From Diaporthe sp. PMI_573 (taxonomy: Eukaryota > Ascomycota > Sordariomycetes > Diaporthales > Diaporthaceae), in NCBI GenBank assembly GCA_021399435.1, contig JAJTUP010000002.1, positions 1,488,001-1,552,000 of the forward strand: a stretch of 64,000 nt of DNA. Reading direction: 5' to 3'. The notes below the pieces were generated by a model, which was not told the origin of the DNA, made no database searches, and worked only from the letters and a program-made list of their open reading frames with translations. Both the position numbers and the translations under genes were made by a program. This document shows positions 49,037 through 61,400 of this stretch, piece after piece (positions within the stretch are counted from its first letter, which is position 1; each line of letters opens with the position of its first letter).

Positions 49037-50623
49037 GACGTCTGATCAAGCTACGCGAAGAAGTCACCAGAGTATGGTTCCCGGCGTAAAATTTGCGCCG
49101 ATGGGAAGACCTTTGACTGTGATTAAAAAGAAAAGAATCCGCGAAAATGGCTGCATCTTTGGCCCTCTTTCCAACTGCCGAGGCTGTCTATGTGCAATCA
49201 GGTGATTCAAGAGGAGAATCTCCGCATTGATGAGAACACGGTGCATAAGAGCCCTCTTCATCCAGGTAAGATTGACTTGTCAACTGTGAGCGCGGAGTGT
49301 GTCCCACTTTGGTACATGCAGTGACCATTGGCAGTGCTAGGTTGCAGCCGGAGTCACATGCGGAAGATAGGTAGCGACCTCCCTCAATCTGGTTGTCCAA
49401 ACCAGGGCGTAACAATTTGACTCTTTTGATTCGATGTTTCTGCGATAGATAATGCTGCAGTGTGACTCAATATCATTGTACCTAAGATTACATTCCCCGG
49501 CTGCAATTGGCACGGCGAAACGGCGTTAGTCAACGCATCTGCAGTCAAGACGATCGATCCACACGGCCAAGACGCCTTTATCAAGAAGACATTCAGCGCG
49601 CATGCGAATATTTCCTTCCTCAAGCGGCCCCTACAACATTATTTTGTGTCATCAGAGTGTGAGGACAGAGACGGAGGTGGTGTGAGGCTTGAAATACGGG
49701 CTACTAGCGGTAGTGTTTACCTTGAGATTGAAGGACAAGGCTGTGTGGCTGGCAAACACGAACAGTAAAGACATGCTAGTGGGGGGTGCAATGCATGTAG
49801 CTAGAGCACCTGAACAGACTAGTAACTATCTGTGTCCCCTAATTTGAAACAAAACCCTCTCTATATATGGCAGCGCCAGTAGGTGTAAAGCTGAAACGAA
49901 TTCAACATTGAGATGACGAGTTGGAAAACAGAGTGAAAGGTGGCCTCAATAAGATCAGTATGCTTGTTGATCCTTCCGATCAATGTGGCCTTTACAAGTA
50001 TCAGAGGGGACTCTCGTTTTCGTGATGCCTATTTTTCTGAGACAGACGGTCCTAAGAATCACTTATTCTCACATCAGTCACAAAGATCTGCTTTTGCTTA
50101 ATTACTTGCCCTAGTGTTAACAAAATAAAACCAAAACTGAAAAACGCTAGACAACCTGCGTTTCATTACGATTTCTCTCCTGTGGCTCACTGCCGTTGCG
50201 GTGGATGCGGGTGGCAATCCATGGATACTTGGTGACTGAGAGAGACTGAGTGACTTGTATAGGCAATTCCTGGGACGTCTTGAGTCTGATGATTATGGTC
50301 TTGTTTTTGGTGTCTCCTTGCCCGAACTTGTTTTTATTTTGAGCTTGCTGAGTATGCTGTCCTAGGAATGGCGGTCTGCCGGATTATAGTGTTCGAGACT
50401 GTCCTGTCTTTGCTGCATTTCATGTCTTTCATTCAACCACAACTACCCATCGCAATAGAAAGGTACAGAAGTAATGCAGTCCGGATTTGTCCAACTAATA
50501 CAATCGACACAAGACAGATATGTCAAATTTTCAATAAACTGAAGGTACTTAGAAGTCGGTTTTGTTGATCAAGTGGCAGATAATTGTCTTATTTGTCTCT
50601 GGTGACGGCTCTAAAAACACCAA
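49037..50623. other. Intergenic, AT-richer, no supported gene
   Basis: Promoter side of the monooxygenase gene and 3' side of the aldolase gene. All frames are short. The stretch is visibly richer in A and T than the coding regions around it. No transposon ends or RNA gene recognised. Confidence 0.5.
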
Positions 50624-51645
50624 CTAGAAACTGCGTACTTTGATCGCCTTTTCTGTCTGAGCAAGAGGCTCTACCACTCCTGATATCCACTTCTGCTTCT
50701 TCTCATCCTCGAACCTGGGATATGGCTTCCTGCAGTGCCAGCTATCCGCTGGATAGCCCAGGATCTTGGCCACCACCCACTTTGTCCCGTTGATGCCGCC
50801 CTTGCCAAAGCCCCACTCCATCTTGGCCAGCTCAATTTGGGCTGCCTCCGCCTCCTTCACCTTCCCTGCCTTGAAGAGGTCGTAGATATTTGTGCACACC
50901 TTGGGGTACAGGTTCGCAACTCCCGTGATCACACCCGTGCTGCCCACGGACAGAGCCGGGACCAGCCAGTCGCTCTGGCCGGCAAGGGCGCAGAACTCGG
51001 AGGGCTCGTAGGTTGCCCTGACGCGGGCGACCTTTGCGATGCCGCCGCAGGTGAGCTTCACGCCCACGATGTTGGGGTGGCGGCCGAGGCGCTCGAGCAT
51101 GTCTGAGTTCACGTCCAGGCCGGCGACGACGCCCGGGAAGTTGTAGATGAGCACGGGCACGGGGCTGGCATCTGCCAGCTCCTCGAAGAAGCCCACGATC
51201 GCCTCCTCGTTCATGGCGAAATGAAAATAGCTGGGCACGAGGACGAGGACGAAATCCGCTCCCGCCTCCTTGGCGCGGCGTGTCTCGGCGATGACCTCGC
51301 GCGTCGACTGGCCGGACGTGCCCAGGGTGATGGGCAGATCTGCGCGGCCGAGGGACGTGGCCACCTCGCGGGTCAGCTTCACGAGCCGAGCCTTCTCTTC
51401 TTGGGTGAGGACGACGGACTCGCCGTTGGTCCCTGCTATCACGACTACGGGAAGAGCTCACGTCAGTAGCTGAATGAAGACTAAGATATTGGGCACATAC
51501 CTCCATCAAGCCCAGAGCTTATCAAGAACTCGATGTGCTTCTTCTGCAAATCCCAGTCGAGCTCCTGGTTGGCATCATTCTTGAACCATGTCAGACTCGG
51601 GGCATGAATCCCCGGAGGGAATGATCGTGTAGCTGTTGATCCCAT
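50624..51645 (-). CDS. DHDPS/NAL-superfamily aldolase (2-keto-3-deoxy sugar-acid aldolase-like)
   Basis: Exons 51501-51645 and 50624-51444 (intron 56 bp, GTATGT to CGTAG) give 321 residues. This superfamily forms a Schiff base with a pyruvate unit in a TIM barrel and cleaves or joins 2-keto acids. Seen: GTNGES (53-58) in place of the GTTGE pyruvate-binding motif, Tyr149 in IYNFPG and the Schiff-base Lys178 in VGVKLTCGG. The C-terminal GGINGTKWVVAKILGYP closes the barrel. Fungi make lysine by the aminoadipate route, so a bacterial dihydrodipicolinate synthase role is unlikely. Fungal members of this size include the keto-deoxy-galactonate aldolase of galacturonate breakdown (LGA1/GaaC type) and hydroxy-oxoglutarate aldolases. 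The divergent sugar-type transporter next door favours sugar-acid breakdown, which is an inference. Confidence 0.9.
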
Positions 51646-52814
51646 GTTCTAAGGAGGAAGGTGATGTATACAAGATGGCAAAGACACAGGGACACAATCA
51701 CAAAGGCAAGTGGTTTGGATATGAAGCCGTGGGAAGGTAGGCGCACTACGAGAGTTTTGAATAAGACTGATACTTCTCCCCTTGAGATGCTGGGTAGCAG
51801 TCGTTGCCGTCAGGTCCACATCCGACTCACGACTTCGCCATCCGACTGACATCGTGCTACAAAACCGCATTTTACGGGTCAGATGCGGGAATCTCTCGCG
51901 GAAACGTCAGTCGATCCATGTGGTGTCGAGGAAACCCTCGCCCTGCGTCTCCACAGTCCCACATCTCGTCGGGACGACGCATGGTGCGGCGGAAAGCCCG
52001 ATGAGGACAGGACATTCTGACAGCCCAGAGCCGCGTTCTAGATCCTTAGCCCTCTCTCGATCCCGGGTCTGACGCCGCCGAGAGCAAGGCCTATTCGAAG
52101 CACAGGAGAGGCTGATGCGCTGTGGAAATGCGCGTCACTCGACCGAGGCAGGCAAACCCTTGATTGATGCGGTACAGTTTGTGAGTGAGGGCCTGGTGTC
52201 CATGCTCTGAGCCAATCATGGGTGCTGGTCGCGTCGGCTCGCATGTCGCGTCGGCTTTTGCGAGGTAGAGCAAGCTGTGGGCCGGGCGTCCCCAGGTTCG
52301 TCGCGTCCGGCGTTCCCCATGGGTTGAGGGCAATCCTCCCCCGGACCCCAGGATCAAGGAGATGTACAAGTTCAATGTTCAATGATCCACTTCGGCAGAA
52401 GCCTCTTCCTGCGACAGAGCGTGGAGTCGGGTTAAGAGTGAGCTGAATAGAACTCATGACGAGGCATGAACGGGGATTGCATGGATGCTGGATCAGGAAC
52501 GGGCATGGAAATTAGGCCCGCGTGCCCATCTGTACCCTGCAGTCAAGGGTTGCATCTCGACTGAGAATTCAGAGGCTTCGTAACGAGTTGCGTCCATTGA
52601 ACGTGACTAAACCCCCTGGCTTCTGGCCACAACGTCTTCCAGTCTCCCGGGACTGGACCCGAGCGTGGGGCACCCTCGATCTGGTGATACTAAAAGGTTT
52701 GTGCCCGCCGTCTCTTCACCACTCCTGCTTTCCGTACCCTTGTCGTCGTACGGAGATCGAGAGACCCAGCGAAGGCCCCGAAACCCAGAGTGCCAACCCT
52801 ACGAGTAACTAGTC
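51646..52814. promoter_or_regulatory. Divergent region between aldolase and transporter
   Basis: About 1.2 kb between two opposed start codons, so it must hold both promoters. I see no coding sequence and no motif strong enough to name a regulator. Confidence 0.5.
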
Positions 52815-54998
52815 ATGGGAGGCTTTCGCGCAGTCGAGGATCGGCCAACGCCCAAGGAGGTGTACAATTGGCGGCTGTATCTCGAAGCATCGGTTATTTC
52901 GTTTGGTTCATTGCTGTATGTCACCTCCAGTTGCACTCCCCCCTTTGTGAGCATTTTCTCACAGTCAATCATGACAGGTTTGGCTACGACTCAGCCTTCA
53001 TCGGAACGACAATCGCGAGAGACAGCTTCAAGAGAGACTTTGGCATCACGGGTGAGGTAGCGAACAGCATCTCTAGCAACATCACTTCGGCATTCCAAGC
53101 TGGAGCGTTCTTTGGTGCCATATTCTGTTTCTTGATCACAGAACGCGTGGGACGAAAATGGGCGCTGGAAGTTAGCTCCGTTATTTTCGTCGTGGGCGCG
53201 GTTCTAATGACTGCTGCCACTAGCCAGCTTTCATATATCTGTGAGTTTGGGACCCCTTCTACATTGTCTATCACACAGGTGACCAGCGCTCAAAGTTCAA
53301 TTGATCTGCCGTGGACTACATCTTGTACTCTCCCTTCGCGGTTTCTCCCCGCCCCCAAACACCAGCCAAAGAGCCGGTCGCTGACACAGAGTAGATGCTG
53401 GTCGCGTTCTCACGGGGATTGGGTGCGGCATTATAACGGCCACAGTCCCGAGTTACATCGCAGAGTTGTCCGTCCCGTCTATTCGTGGTATCCTCACCGG
53501 TCTGTTCGAAATTGTCTACCAAGTCGGTTCCGTCCTAGGTTTCTGGATCAACTATGGAATCACAAAGAATATGGACTCCTCCACCGCAGAAAGCTGGCGG
53601 ATCCCAATGGCCGTTCAGCTGATACCGGCCGGACTCTTGTTGGGCGGTGGCTTGTTCATTCACGAGAGCCCCCTATGGCTCATGCGGAATGACAAGGAGG
53701 AGCAGGTCTTCAAGAACCTGCAGTACCTCCGTCAGCTCGCCCCCGAGCACCAGTGTACGTGCCATTGTTGTCTGCAGCGGCGATGGACGCTTGCTAACCT
53801 TACTCAGACATACAAGAAGAGGTGCAAATGATGCGGGACAGGCTTGCCGAAGAGGCCGCTGTCGCCGGCAAGTATGGCAACGGTGCCTGGGCATTCTTCC
53901 GCGGAGCTCTGAGCGAGCTAAGCAGGAAGGGCATGAGAAATCGTGTATTGCTCATCTTCTGCGGCTTTGCTCTGCAGAACTTTGGTGGAGCTGGAGGTAT
54001 GGACCTGCTATAATACTCAACCCCCCCGGATACCAAGGCTGCCGTTGACTAATCTGTTCGGTCTTGTGAAGCTATCAACTACTATTCACCAACCCTGTTC
54101 GGCTCCCTGGGAATCACAGACGTCACGTTGTATACCGGTATCTACGGCCTGGTAAAAGGTTCGAAGCTCGTCATCCCTACTTGATTCTAGGCCTGTGTGA
54201 CTGATTAGCTGGTCTAGCCATTGCCTCTATTATCTTTTATATCTTCCTGATTGATTTGTGGGGTCGCCGCGGCCCCACGATTATCTCGTCGCTCGGCTGC
54301 TCTATGTGCCTCTGGTTTATTGGCGCATACGTCAAGATTGGTCACCCAGCAGATATAATCAAAGCCGGAAAAGCATTGTCCCCGTCGACGGCCGCCGGTG
54401 GCCAAGCCGCGACAGCACTCATCATGATATACTCCGTATTGTAAGTAGCGTATCTCACGCTCTTGAAAACACCATACGCGTCCAAAGCTGACAGCTATAT
54501 ACACAGCTGGTCTTTCGGCCTTAATGGTATTCCATGGATTGTCTCGGCTGAGATCTTCCCTGGCGCGCTGCGTACTATCACTGGAACCTGGACTGCTTGC
54601 TGCAACTGGTCAGTATCTTGCTTCAACCTTCGCACCGCCAAGTAAAAGGTCTAACATCAAAGTGGCCAGGCTTACTCAATTCATAATCACGAAATCACTA
54701 CCTTATATTTTCACGTCCATGGGCTACGGTACCTGGTTCTTCTTCGGCACCTGGTTGCTGATCGCTGTGGCCTGGGCCTTCTTCTTCCTGCCTGAGACCA
54801 AGGGTGTCTCCATCGACCAGATGGATCTCCTCTTGTACGTCAGCCATCCGTTTTCTACCTGGCCCCATGCTAACTCCACCGTCAAACAGTGGCTACGAGG
54901 GTGACAGACAGGGCTTGTCCTACAAGGAAAACACCGCCCGGCCCTTCGCTAATGGAAAGGACAAGACGGCCGAGAGCGAACACGCAGAGGAGCTGTAG
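52815..54998 (+). CDS. MFS sugar/quinate/uronate-type transporter, nine exons
   Basis: Nine exons (52815-52915, 52978-53240, 53395-53754, 53808-53996, 54072-54158, 54218-54440, 54507-54608, 54670-54834, 54890-54998) join in frame to 532 residues, the usual size of fungal sugar porters with 12 membrane spans. Family marks: GSLLFGYDSAFIG in span 1, RVGRKWALE after span 2, AGRVLTGIGCGIITATVPSY, YIAELSVPSIRGILTGLFEI, HESPLWLM before the central loop, NYYSPTLFGSLGI, DLWGRRG, PWIVSAEIFPGALR and PETKG at the end. All introns are GT..AG. An apparent stop near 53410 disappears once intron 2 ends at 53394. Likely a proton symporter in the plasma membrane, close to the quinate-permease and galacturonate-transporter subgroup. 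The substrate is not determined. It shares its promoter region with the aldolase. Confidence 0.92.
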
Positions 54999-56164
54999 TG
55001 GGATTCGACGTCGTTTCCCACAGTTCTACCAGTCTTTTCGCTGCAGTGGTAATAGCGAAATATTGAAGCGAGACGATACCACTACATTCAGGTAGTTTAA
55101 TAATTCATAAAGCATCGGGTGCCTTTAATGAGCGTTGCTCAGTATTGCAGGCTATCGACTTGGGCAGTCCAAGATTCGCATAGTCATGCATCCATATTGT
55201 TTACTGCGCATGTCATTCTCAACACTGAGTCGATAAGACCAGCCCAGAGGACTGATATCCAGCACGGCCCAGAGGAACCACGCGTTGGCGAGAAATGTAG
55301 GATTGCCGGTCGCGCCGCCGGCGCAGAACGGGATCAGAGGCCACGGATCGCGCTTAGCGAGCGCGAGCGCGCATACGACATCTTACGGCTGGTGATGGGA
55401 ACCGTGACCGGGGCGCTGCCGGCGAGTATCCCATTGTGCGATATCCTGAGATGGATAGACGAGATTGGTCTCGATCATGAGACGGCCATCGGCACCGCGG
55501 GGCGCTTTGTGCCATGGAAACGATGGAGACAAATCCAGGCAACTTGGAATCCTCTTTTGTCCAAGATAAGCCCAATTATCACTGGAGCTGTTAGGAGGGT
55601 GTTTAAACAAGCATGAGTAGACGTATACCACGAGACCGCAGGTTAGACACGAACATTGCGAGGAACTGGCTGAACGGTAGGGGCTGTGGATTGGCTGGTT
55701 TCGAATGGACATTTGAGTCGTTCCTACCAAAGAGACAATCGCCAGCAAGGAGACAATATCAGATGGATAATGGGGTTCGAAGGAGGCCGGCTAGAACTAG
55801 AGTAAGTCGTCGCAAGCGCCAAGGTATTAGGAGAGTTACTTCAAATTTGGAGACTTGGAATGCCTCTTGAGCTCCAAAGAGTCCATAATGAACACAATGT
55901 AGTGCAAGTGAAAAGCTAGGGAATACGAGGTTCATATAAAGCAGTCTCATTATTGGGGGTGTCTATCTGTCCGGCAAAGCCGACAGGACAATGGCGTATC
56001 TCCCTCCCTGTGGTATTATGCTGGTATCATGGTATAGAAATCAAACCCAAACTCCCCATGATGTCCCACCATAGCCACTTCTAAAATTAGTAGTAAACAA
56101 GCCTCCGTCATGGGAAAAACGCAGTAGCTCTCCTGCCAACACACAGTGAACCTCACACCACCAA
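54999..56164. other. Convergent intergenic region, no supported gene
   Basis: Holds the 3' ends of the transporter and the Yippee gene. Two plus-strand frames (165 codons from 55119 and 85 codons from 55613) have no known motif, and I do not accept them as genes. Confidence 0.45.
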
Positions 56165-57325
56165 CTAGCGACGGCCGCCAGCCCTCTTGGTAGCGCTGGT
56201 ATAACCACCACTGACCCTGGACCCCCGTCGCCGCGCAACTGTGGCAGCATCCCAGGTACCAGCAAAGATGTCCTCACACTCATCCTCATCCTCCGAGTCG
56301 AACATGACCTCGCCGTCGCTCTGCGCGTCACTGCCGTCCTCTTCCACCTCCTCATCGAGGTCACCACCATCAGCCACACCAGTCTCCTCAGAACTACAGC
56401 TCACCTTGCGCCTGGCTCCCCCAAGCCCGGATGCCCTTCTGCCCCCAGCACCGCCGAAGGACTCAGCCGGCGCGGAGGACGAGTAAAAGTGCGGGGCCAC
56501 CCTGGCAGCACCCTGCTCGGTGGCGTCCTCCCATGTGCGGTGCAGCGCGACCCTCTCGGTCTCGAGGATGAACTTGCCAACCTTGTACTTCTGGGCCTGC
56601 TCCCTGGCGTCGACGTACTTCCAGCCGATCTTGACGCCGCACGTCGCGCACGTGATGTCGGCCACGACGTGCATCCCCGTGACGAGGCTTCGCTTCTCGG
56701 GGGAGCCGACGCAGACGTTGACGAGGTTCGCCCCGTCCCGCGCGAGAGAGCTGTACGAGCTGGGGTTGGGGTGCTGCTGCTGCTGCTGCTGCGACGACGT
56801 CGGGTTTGCGGCGGGGGAGCTGAGGGGCGGCCCGGGGCAGGACGGGGTCGAGGACGGCAGGGGCGGCGAGACGAGCAGGGCGCGGCCGTGCCGGCCCGTG
56901 AAGCCCTTTGAGACGACCTGCAGCCCGTAGGCGACGTCTGTGCCGCAGGTGGTGCAGCGCAGGACGTCCGGGAGGGTTCGGGACAGGCGGCCGCGGTCTG
57001 AGTTACGGCGGGTCCGGGGCGGCAGTTGCTGGGGTGCTTTGGGCGATGGTTTGTCGTCGTCGAGGTGGAAGGAGTAGATCTCGACGCCGGGGATACTTGT
57101 GGTAGGGGAGTAGGGGAGGTCGTCTATGGAGTTGGCCGAGGTGGGCGAGCTGCTCAGCGAGGGGATATCATTGCTGGCCGCCACGGAGGAGACGGTGGCC
57201 GAGCTCTGTCGGCGCCTGAAGAAGGGGATCTTGAGGCTTGGAAGGAGGTAGGTTGCAAACGGAGGGCCCGTATCGCCCTTTGGGCTCTGAGTGCTGCTGC
57301 TGTTACTGCTGCGGAAGACGTTCAT
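56165..57325 (-). CDS. Yippee-domain zinc-binding protein
   Basis: Single exon, 386 residues, ATG at 57325. The Yippee fold is a small zinc-binding beta domain. Fungal members include Moh1, linked to the GID/CTLH ubiquitin-ligase complex. Zinc ligands are the pairs Cys124-x-x-Cys127 (RCTTCGTDVA) and Cys226-x-x-Cys229 (ITCATCGVKIGWKYVDA). Between them are VVSKGFTGRHGRALLV and NLVNVCVGSPEKRSLVTGMH, both typical. After the domain comes YKVGKFILETE. The loop between GRALLV and NLVNV carries a low-complexity insert (about 152-198) with a short polyglutamine run coded by CAG repeats. The first 120 residues are Ser/Pro-rich, and the C-terminal 100 residues are acidic (EDEDECEDIF) and then basic. Both tails look disordered. 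The extensions make it longer than the roughly 120-residue core family members. Confidence 0.9.
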   Translation of the reverse strand: MNVFRSSNSSSTQSPKGDTGPPFATYLLPSLKIPFFRRRQSSATVSSVAASNDIPSLSSSPTSANSIDDLPYSPTTSIPGVEIYSFHLDDDKPSPKAPQQLPPRTRRNSDRGRLSRTLPDVLRCTTCGTDVAYGLQVVSKGFTGRHGRALLVSPPLPSSTPSCPGPPLSSPAANPTSSQQQQQQHPNPSSYSSLARDGANLVNVCVGSPEKRSLVTGMHVVADITCATCGVKIGWKYVDAREQAQKYKVGKFILETERVALHRTWEDATEQGAARVAPHFYSSSAPAESFGGAGGRRASGLGGARRKVSCSSEETGVADGGDLDEEVEEDGSDAQSDGEVMFDSEDEDECEDIFAGTWDAATVARRRGSRVSGGYTSATKRAGGRR

Positions 57326-58422
57326 TGTGGGGGGCGCGCTTGCTGTGTCCCTTGTTCGAAGTGGGCTGGTTCACAGTGGGTGATACAGTACCGCATCGAA
57401 CAGTACCGCACAAAGTGTGGTTCTCTTCCGAGGATGTGCCTATTCTAGAGCCGAAGGGAGGAGATTCGACACAGAATACGGGACACTGGATCGGTGTGGA
57501 GTCGAGGAGTCGACCGACGATGGTCTGTTCATGGCAGATGGAGGGTTATCAGAGGCAGTTTCAGGTCATGTACATTGCAAGAGGCACCCGAGCAGGCCTG
57601 GTTTGTAGGTTTGGTGGGAGACTGGAGACTGGAGACTGGAAACTACATCGGCGAGGTCGGAAGTCAGTGCAGAGTAAGGCGGCTGATCATCCGGACAGGC
57701 CTTCCACGGCAGAGCGTGGGTGTGGTGATGAAGTCACGGACCGGGCGCACAATGAGGGGCTGGATGCAACCACTACCTAAAGCTTAGCAGAGCCCCACAG
57801 TGACCTGCCCAAGCCATGCCCTCATCCTGTCTCTCCTCTGCGCCTGATGCGTCACCACAGCTCGCTGCAGGCCTATCACATCACGACACAAACATGTAAA
57901 CTACTGTATGCAACAGCAGAGCACGTCTGGTTTGGTTTGGGATGCCAGCACTCGTGTGTTATTGTTTGATGGGGAGCACAAACAAGTCCCACCGCCCATC
58001 CCCCCCCGCCCCTGCTTATCGCGGCAAGATGATAACGCCCGCCGTGCCATGTGATGAGCGACGGTGACGGCGAGATGGCGCCATGCTGACCCAGACCCAA
58101 CCCGACTGATCTGATGTGACTAAGGGGACACGAGACTCAACGGCTGGGCCGCTGGGCAGCCGGCCAAGGAACTGTAAAACATCTACGCAGTTCAGGTCTA
58201 ACTGCCTTGTATAAATGCCAGCCCATGCAAGTTCGGCTCCAACCACAACCCAGAGGGATGCACATAACACAAACCCGGAGCCGGAGCTCCGACATGACTC
58301 CACCTCGGCCGAAGACCTCCGCCCAACCGCGTGTCTCGTCGAGCCAGACCACGAGACATTATGCCGCTGACGCAGTTCTCCATTGCGTGGTGTCGGAATT
58401 AACGACTAAACCTGCATGCTTT
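57326..58422. other. Intergenic, includes a GGAGACT tandem repeat
   Basis: The left end is the promoter side of the Yippee gene and the right end is beyond the RdRP stop. Open frames up to 180 codons are motif-free. Three tandem GGAGACT units lie at 57617-57637. Confidence 0.5.
57617..57637. repeat. GGAGACT x3 tandem repeat
   Basis: Three exact 7-bp units in a row about 290 bp upstream of the Yippee start codon. Confidence 0.9.
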
Positions 58423-61400
58423 CTATGTAGATAACCCCAGTTGTTTCCGCGAAACCCATGAACTCTCGCAGGAAGAAGCCGCAGCAACATCATCGCTGCT
58501 GCAGACGCCGTCCTCCCCCTCCTCCTCAGAAGCCATGAGCCGCTTGATATGTGTATTGTCCGGCTTCAGCGCCGCATACATGTTCGGGACCACAACGATC
58601 GGTGCGTTCCCAAGGCCCCTGGACCTGGTGGAGAGAGCCTTGATGGCCTGCAGCTGCCGGCCTGCCAACTGCCACACGAAGCGGCCCTGGCCCGAGTACA
58701 GCTTGAAGGCGAGGCTCGCCTTGACCAGCTCCCACTGGCTGAGCTCTGGGTGGACGAGGTCTTCTTGAAGCAGGAAGCACGCCGCGTTGGGGGTTCCGGC
58801 TACCTGTGCTTGGACCCGTGGCTTAATGTCGCTCCACACTCTATACACCTGCCCGACGGACGCGCGGTAGTCGTTTAGGGTCGCCAACCTGCTCCATTCC
58901 CTTCGACATGCTTCCAGGTCAGACCTCAGGTTCTGGCGCAGGGCGGCAAACCACTTGGGCTTTTGCTGCTCGCACATTTTTGAAAAGTGGTCCCAGTAGC
59001 CCACGATGTCCTCATCGGTGGTGCTGGCGTTGCTCTGCAACATAAATTTGTGCAAATCTTCCAGCACAGCATCAACAACGCTCTTAGCAGTGAAGGAGAG
59101 AAAGTCAATAATATGATTCGCCCCGGGACCAATGGATCTGGAGGCGTTGCTGGCTTTGTAGAGCGGTGTTGACAAGTGTCGCCGCGTTCCTACGACATCG
59201 TCTCGGAAGCGCTTCCATTCGTCCCGCCCGAACAGGATGCCCTGCTTCGGCTGATCGGCGAGCTCACTCAAAAGCCAGCTGAGCTTGATGACACGCTCGT
59301 CGCTCAGGCTGTTCAGGTGATAGGACAGCTTTTCTTTGAAGGAAGTACAAGGGCCGAGGAATTTCGGCCTGAGGTTGAAGCAAATTGCTCTCGTCACCAT
59401 AGCGTCAATGTAGCCGGGCTCCCCATGGAGCTTGCGCAAATCGCCCAGGGTGCCCGTGTCTTTCTCTATATACGGTGAGAAATCTGGCTTTGCAGGCACC
59501 TCCGCGTTCTTGAAGTTTGCCACGAGCTCGGGAAGCCAGCACACCCAGGCCTTGTCGCCGTCATAGTCACCGCCCGAAAGCTTTGCAGCCAAAGGTATGT
59601 CACCCTTGGAGGAGAATACAATCACATCACGGATGTGTCGCAGTTCTGGCTTGAAGATCGCCCTGACTTTCTGGATGTCGCTGGGAAGGTGAGCCGGACA
59701 TCGACCGACGAGGACATCCATGCCATCAAGGTCCGAAAGCTCATCTGTGCCGTCGTCGAATTTTGAAGAAAAGCACAGGTGAACCTCGTTTGGCTTCAAG
59801 ATTCCTTGGAAATCGACAAGCATATAGGCGTATGTCGACTTGGGGATCTTGATATGAAGTTCGTCTTTCATATCATCGCCCCTGCGCTTTTGCGCTTGGA
59901 AGACGACGTCCTGTAGGAACTTGAGTTGCATTGGCTGGAAACCCCCGTCGACTAGGAAGCTCATAATATCTTCTGTGCTTTCGGGGAGGCCGGCCAGGAA
60001 GGGCATCCCCTGTGACGAAATCCGGAAGGAATCCCGCGGGTTGAGCCCTCGAACCCATTTTCTGAAGAGCTCAGGATGTTGGAGAGCTTCTTTCAGAGAC
60101 TCCGTCTCCTCCTCTGATCTCGTAGTCAGATTGTCGACAAAAGTCTGGCGCAGCGCAGTAACATCCCTGGCTCTATCTTCCAATATTGGCAGAAATTGCT
60201 TATTGAGGCTGGCGGGAATCAGATTCATGGAATAGGAGCGTATCTCCAGAGTCCTGTGAGCCTCTGGAGACATGTCGCAGTTCCATTTCCTCTGTGACGG
60301 GAACGTCTCAATCCAGTCTCCACGTTCCAGATTGGTGGTGTCAGTCATCCACATTCCCTTTCCACTGCCCAAACGACCCTGGATCGCAGACGGGATGGCA
60401 TGCAAGCCAAGAACGTCTCGTACCTTCCTCATCAGACTCGGCGAGATCCTCCCAACACCATCATTCATCACTTCACCATCCGGAGACGAGATATCCTTGG
60501 ATCTTTCACGTATCTGGGATTTTTCCAATACCATTGTAGGATTCGTTCTGCTCAAACCTGACGGTGGGCCGTTAATAAAACTCGAGGTCAAATGACAGAT
60601 AGAACTGACCAAGCGCAATACGAGAGAAAAGCTTCAGGTATGACTTGTCGCAATTTTCGTTGAAATTCAGAAGCCAATCTAGCATGTCTTTTCGTGAGCA
60701 AGCCGACCGGGCTGGGGGGCTCATGGTTCTCGATCGGGATGATATTGATGGTCTAGTCGGCAAGCCTCGTCCGCGTTCTGCAAAGAACAGAACCCTTTCA
60801 TTGAAAATGATTTTGGGATCTTGGCCATGCTTGGTGTCCTTCATTTCAGACTTTTCGCTCCTTTCTCTGATAAAGAATGATGACCAATGGCGGTCCATAA
60901 ATGGGTGAGACTCATTTGCAAGCCAGCGACCAACAAGAGCCTCTGCCCCCTCCTCGCCGGCCGGCCACGAGTCAATGGAGGGTATTCGGATCTCTAAAAA
61001 TCTGTCTGAACCAAACCGACGAAGTAGCCGGGAGCCCTGCTCGCGCTTGAGTGGATGTAGCTCCAATTGCATCGCTGGCCCCTGTCTTGACCTTGAGAGG
61101 TGCATTGTCGCGGTCAGCATCACGAGAGCATCGCCCTCGCACTCGAAGTTGTTGTAGAGCCCGTCGCGCCAAGCAATGGGGTCTGATTTGGCCGGAAAGC
61201 TCTTCCCTTTGAAAGAGGGGTGGTTCCTGAGCGTGTGCCACAGGGTGTCCAGATCCATTAGACACTGGTCGTATTGCAAGTCGAGAGAGGCCACATCAAC
61301 ATCACAGTACAGGGCGACCCGAGTTACCTCCCAGATCACGACGTATGGCGAACTGAGCATCGTGCGAGGTACCTTAGCTGCCAAGTTGATCAGAACAAGA

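Noticed and set aside
50624..51645. Idea that the DHDPS-like enzyme feeds lysine-derived pipecolate to the hybrid synthetase
   Set aside because: Fungi make lysine through aminoadipate, the gene lies 34 kb away, and fungal members of this family act in sugar-acid or hydroxyproline breakdown.
53395..53425. Apparent frameshift and stop in the transporter gene
   Set aside because: Ending intron 2 at 53394 gives the frame AGRVLTGIGCG, the expected transporter motif, and the stop disappears. No frameshift is needed.
55119..55870. Two plus-strand frames of 165 and 85 codons
   Set aside because: No motif, no clear promoter or splice structure, and equally long open frames run antisense. They could be part of a decayed gene, but I cannot show it.
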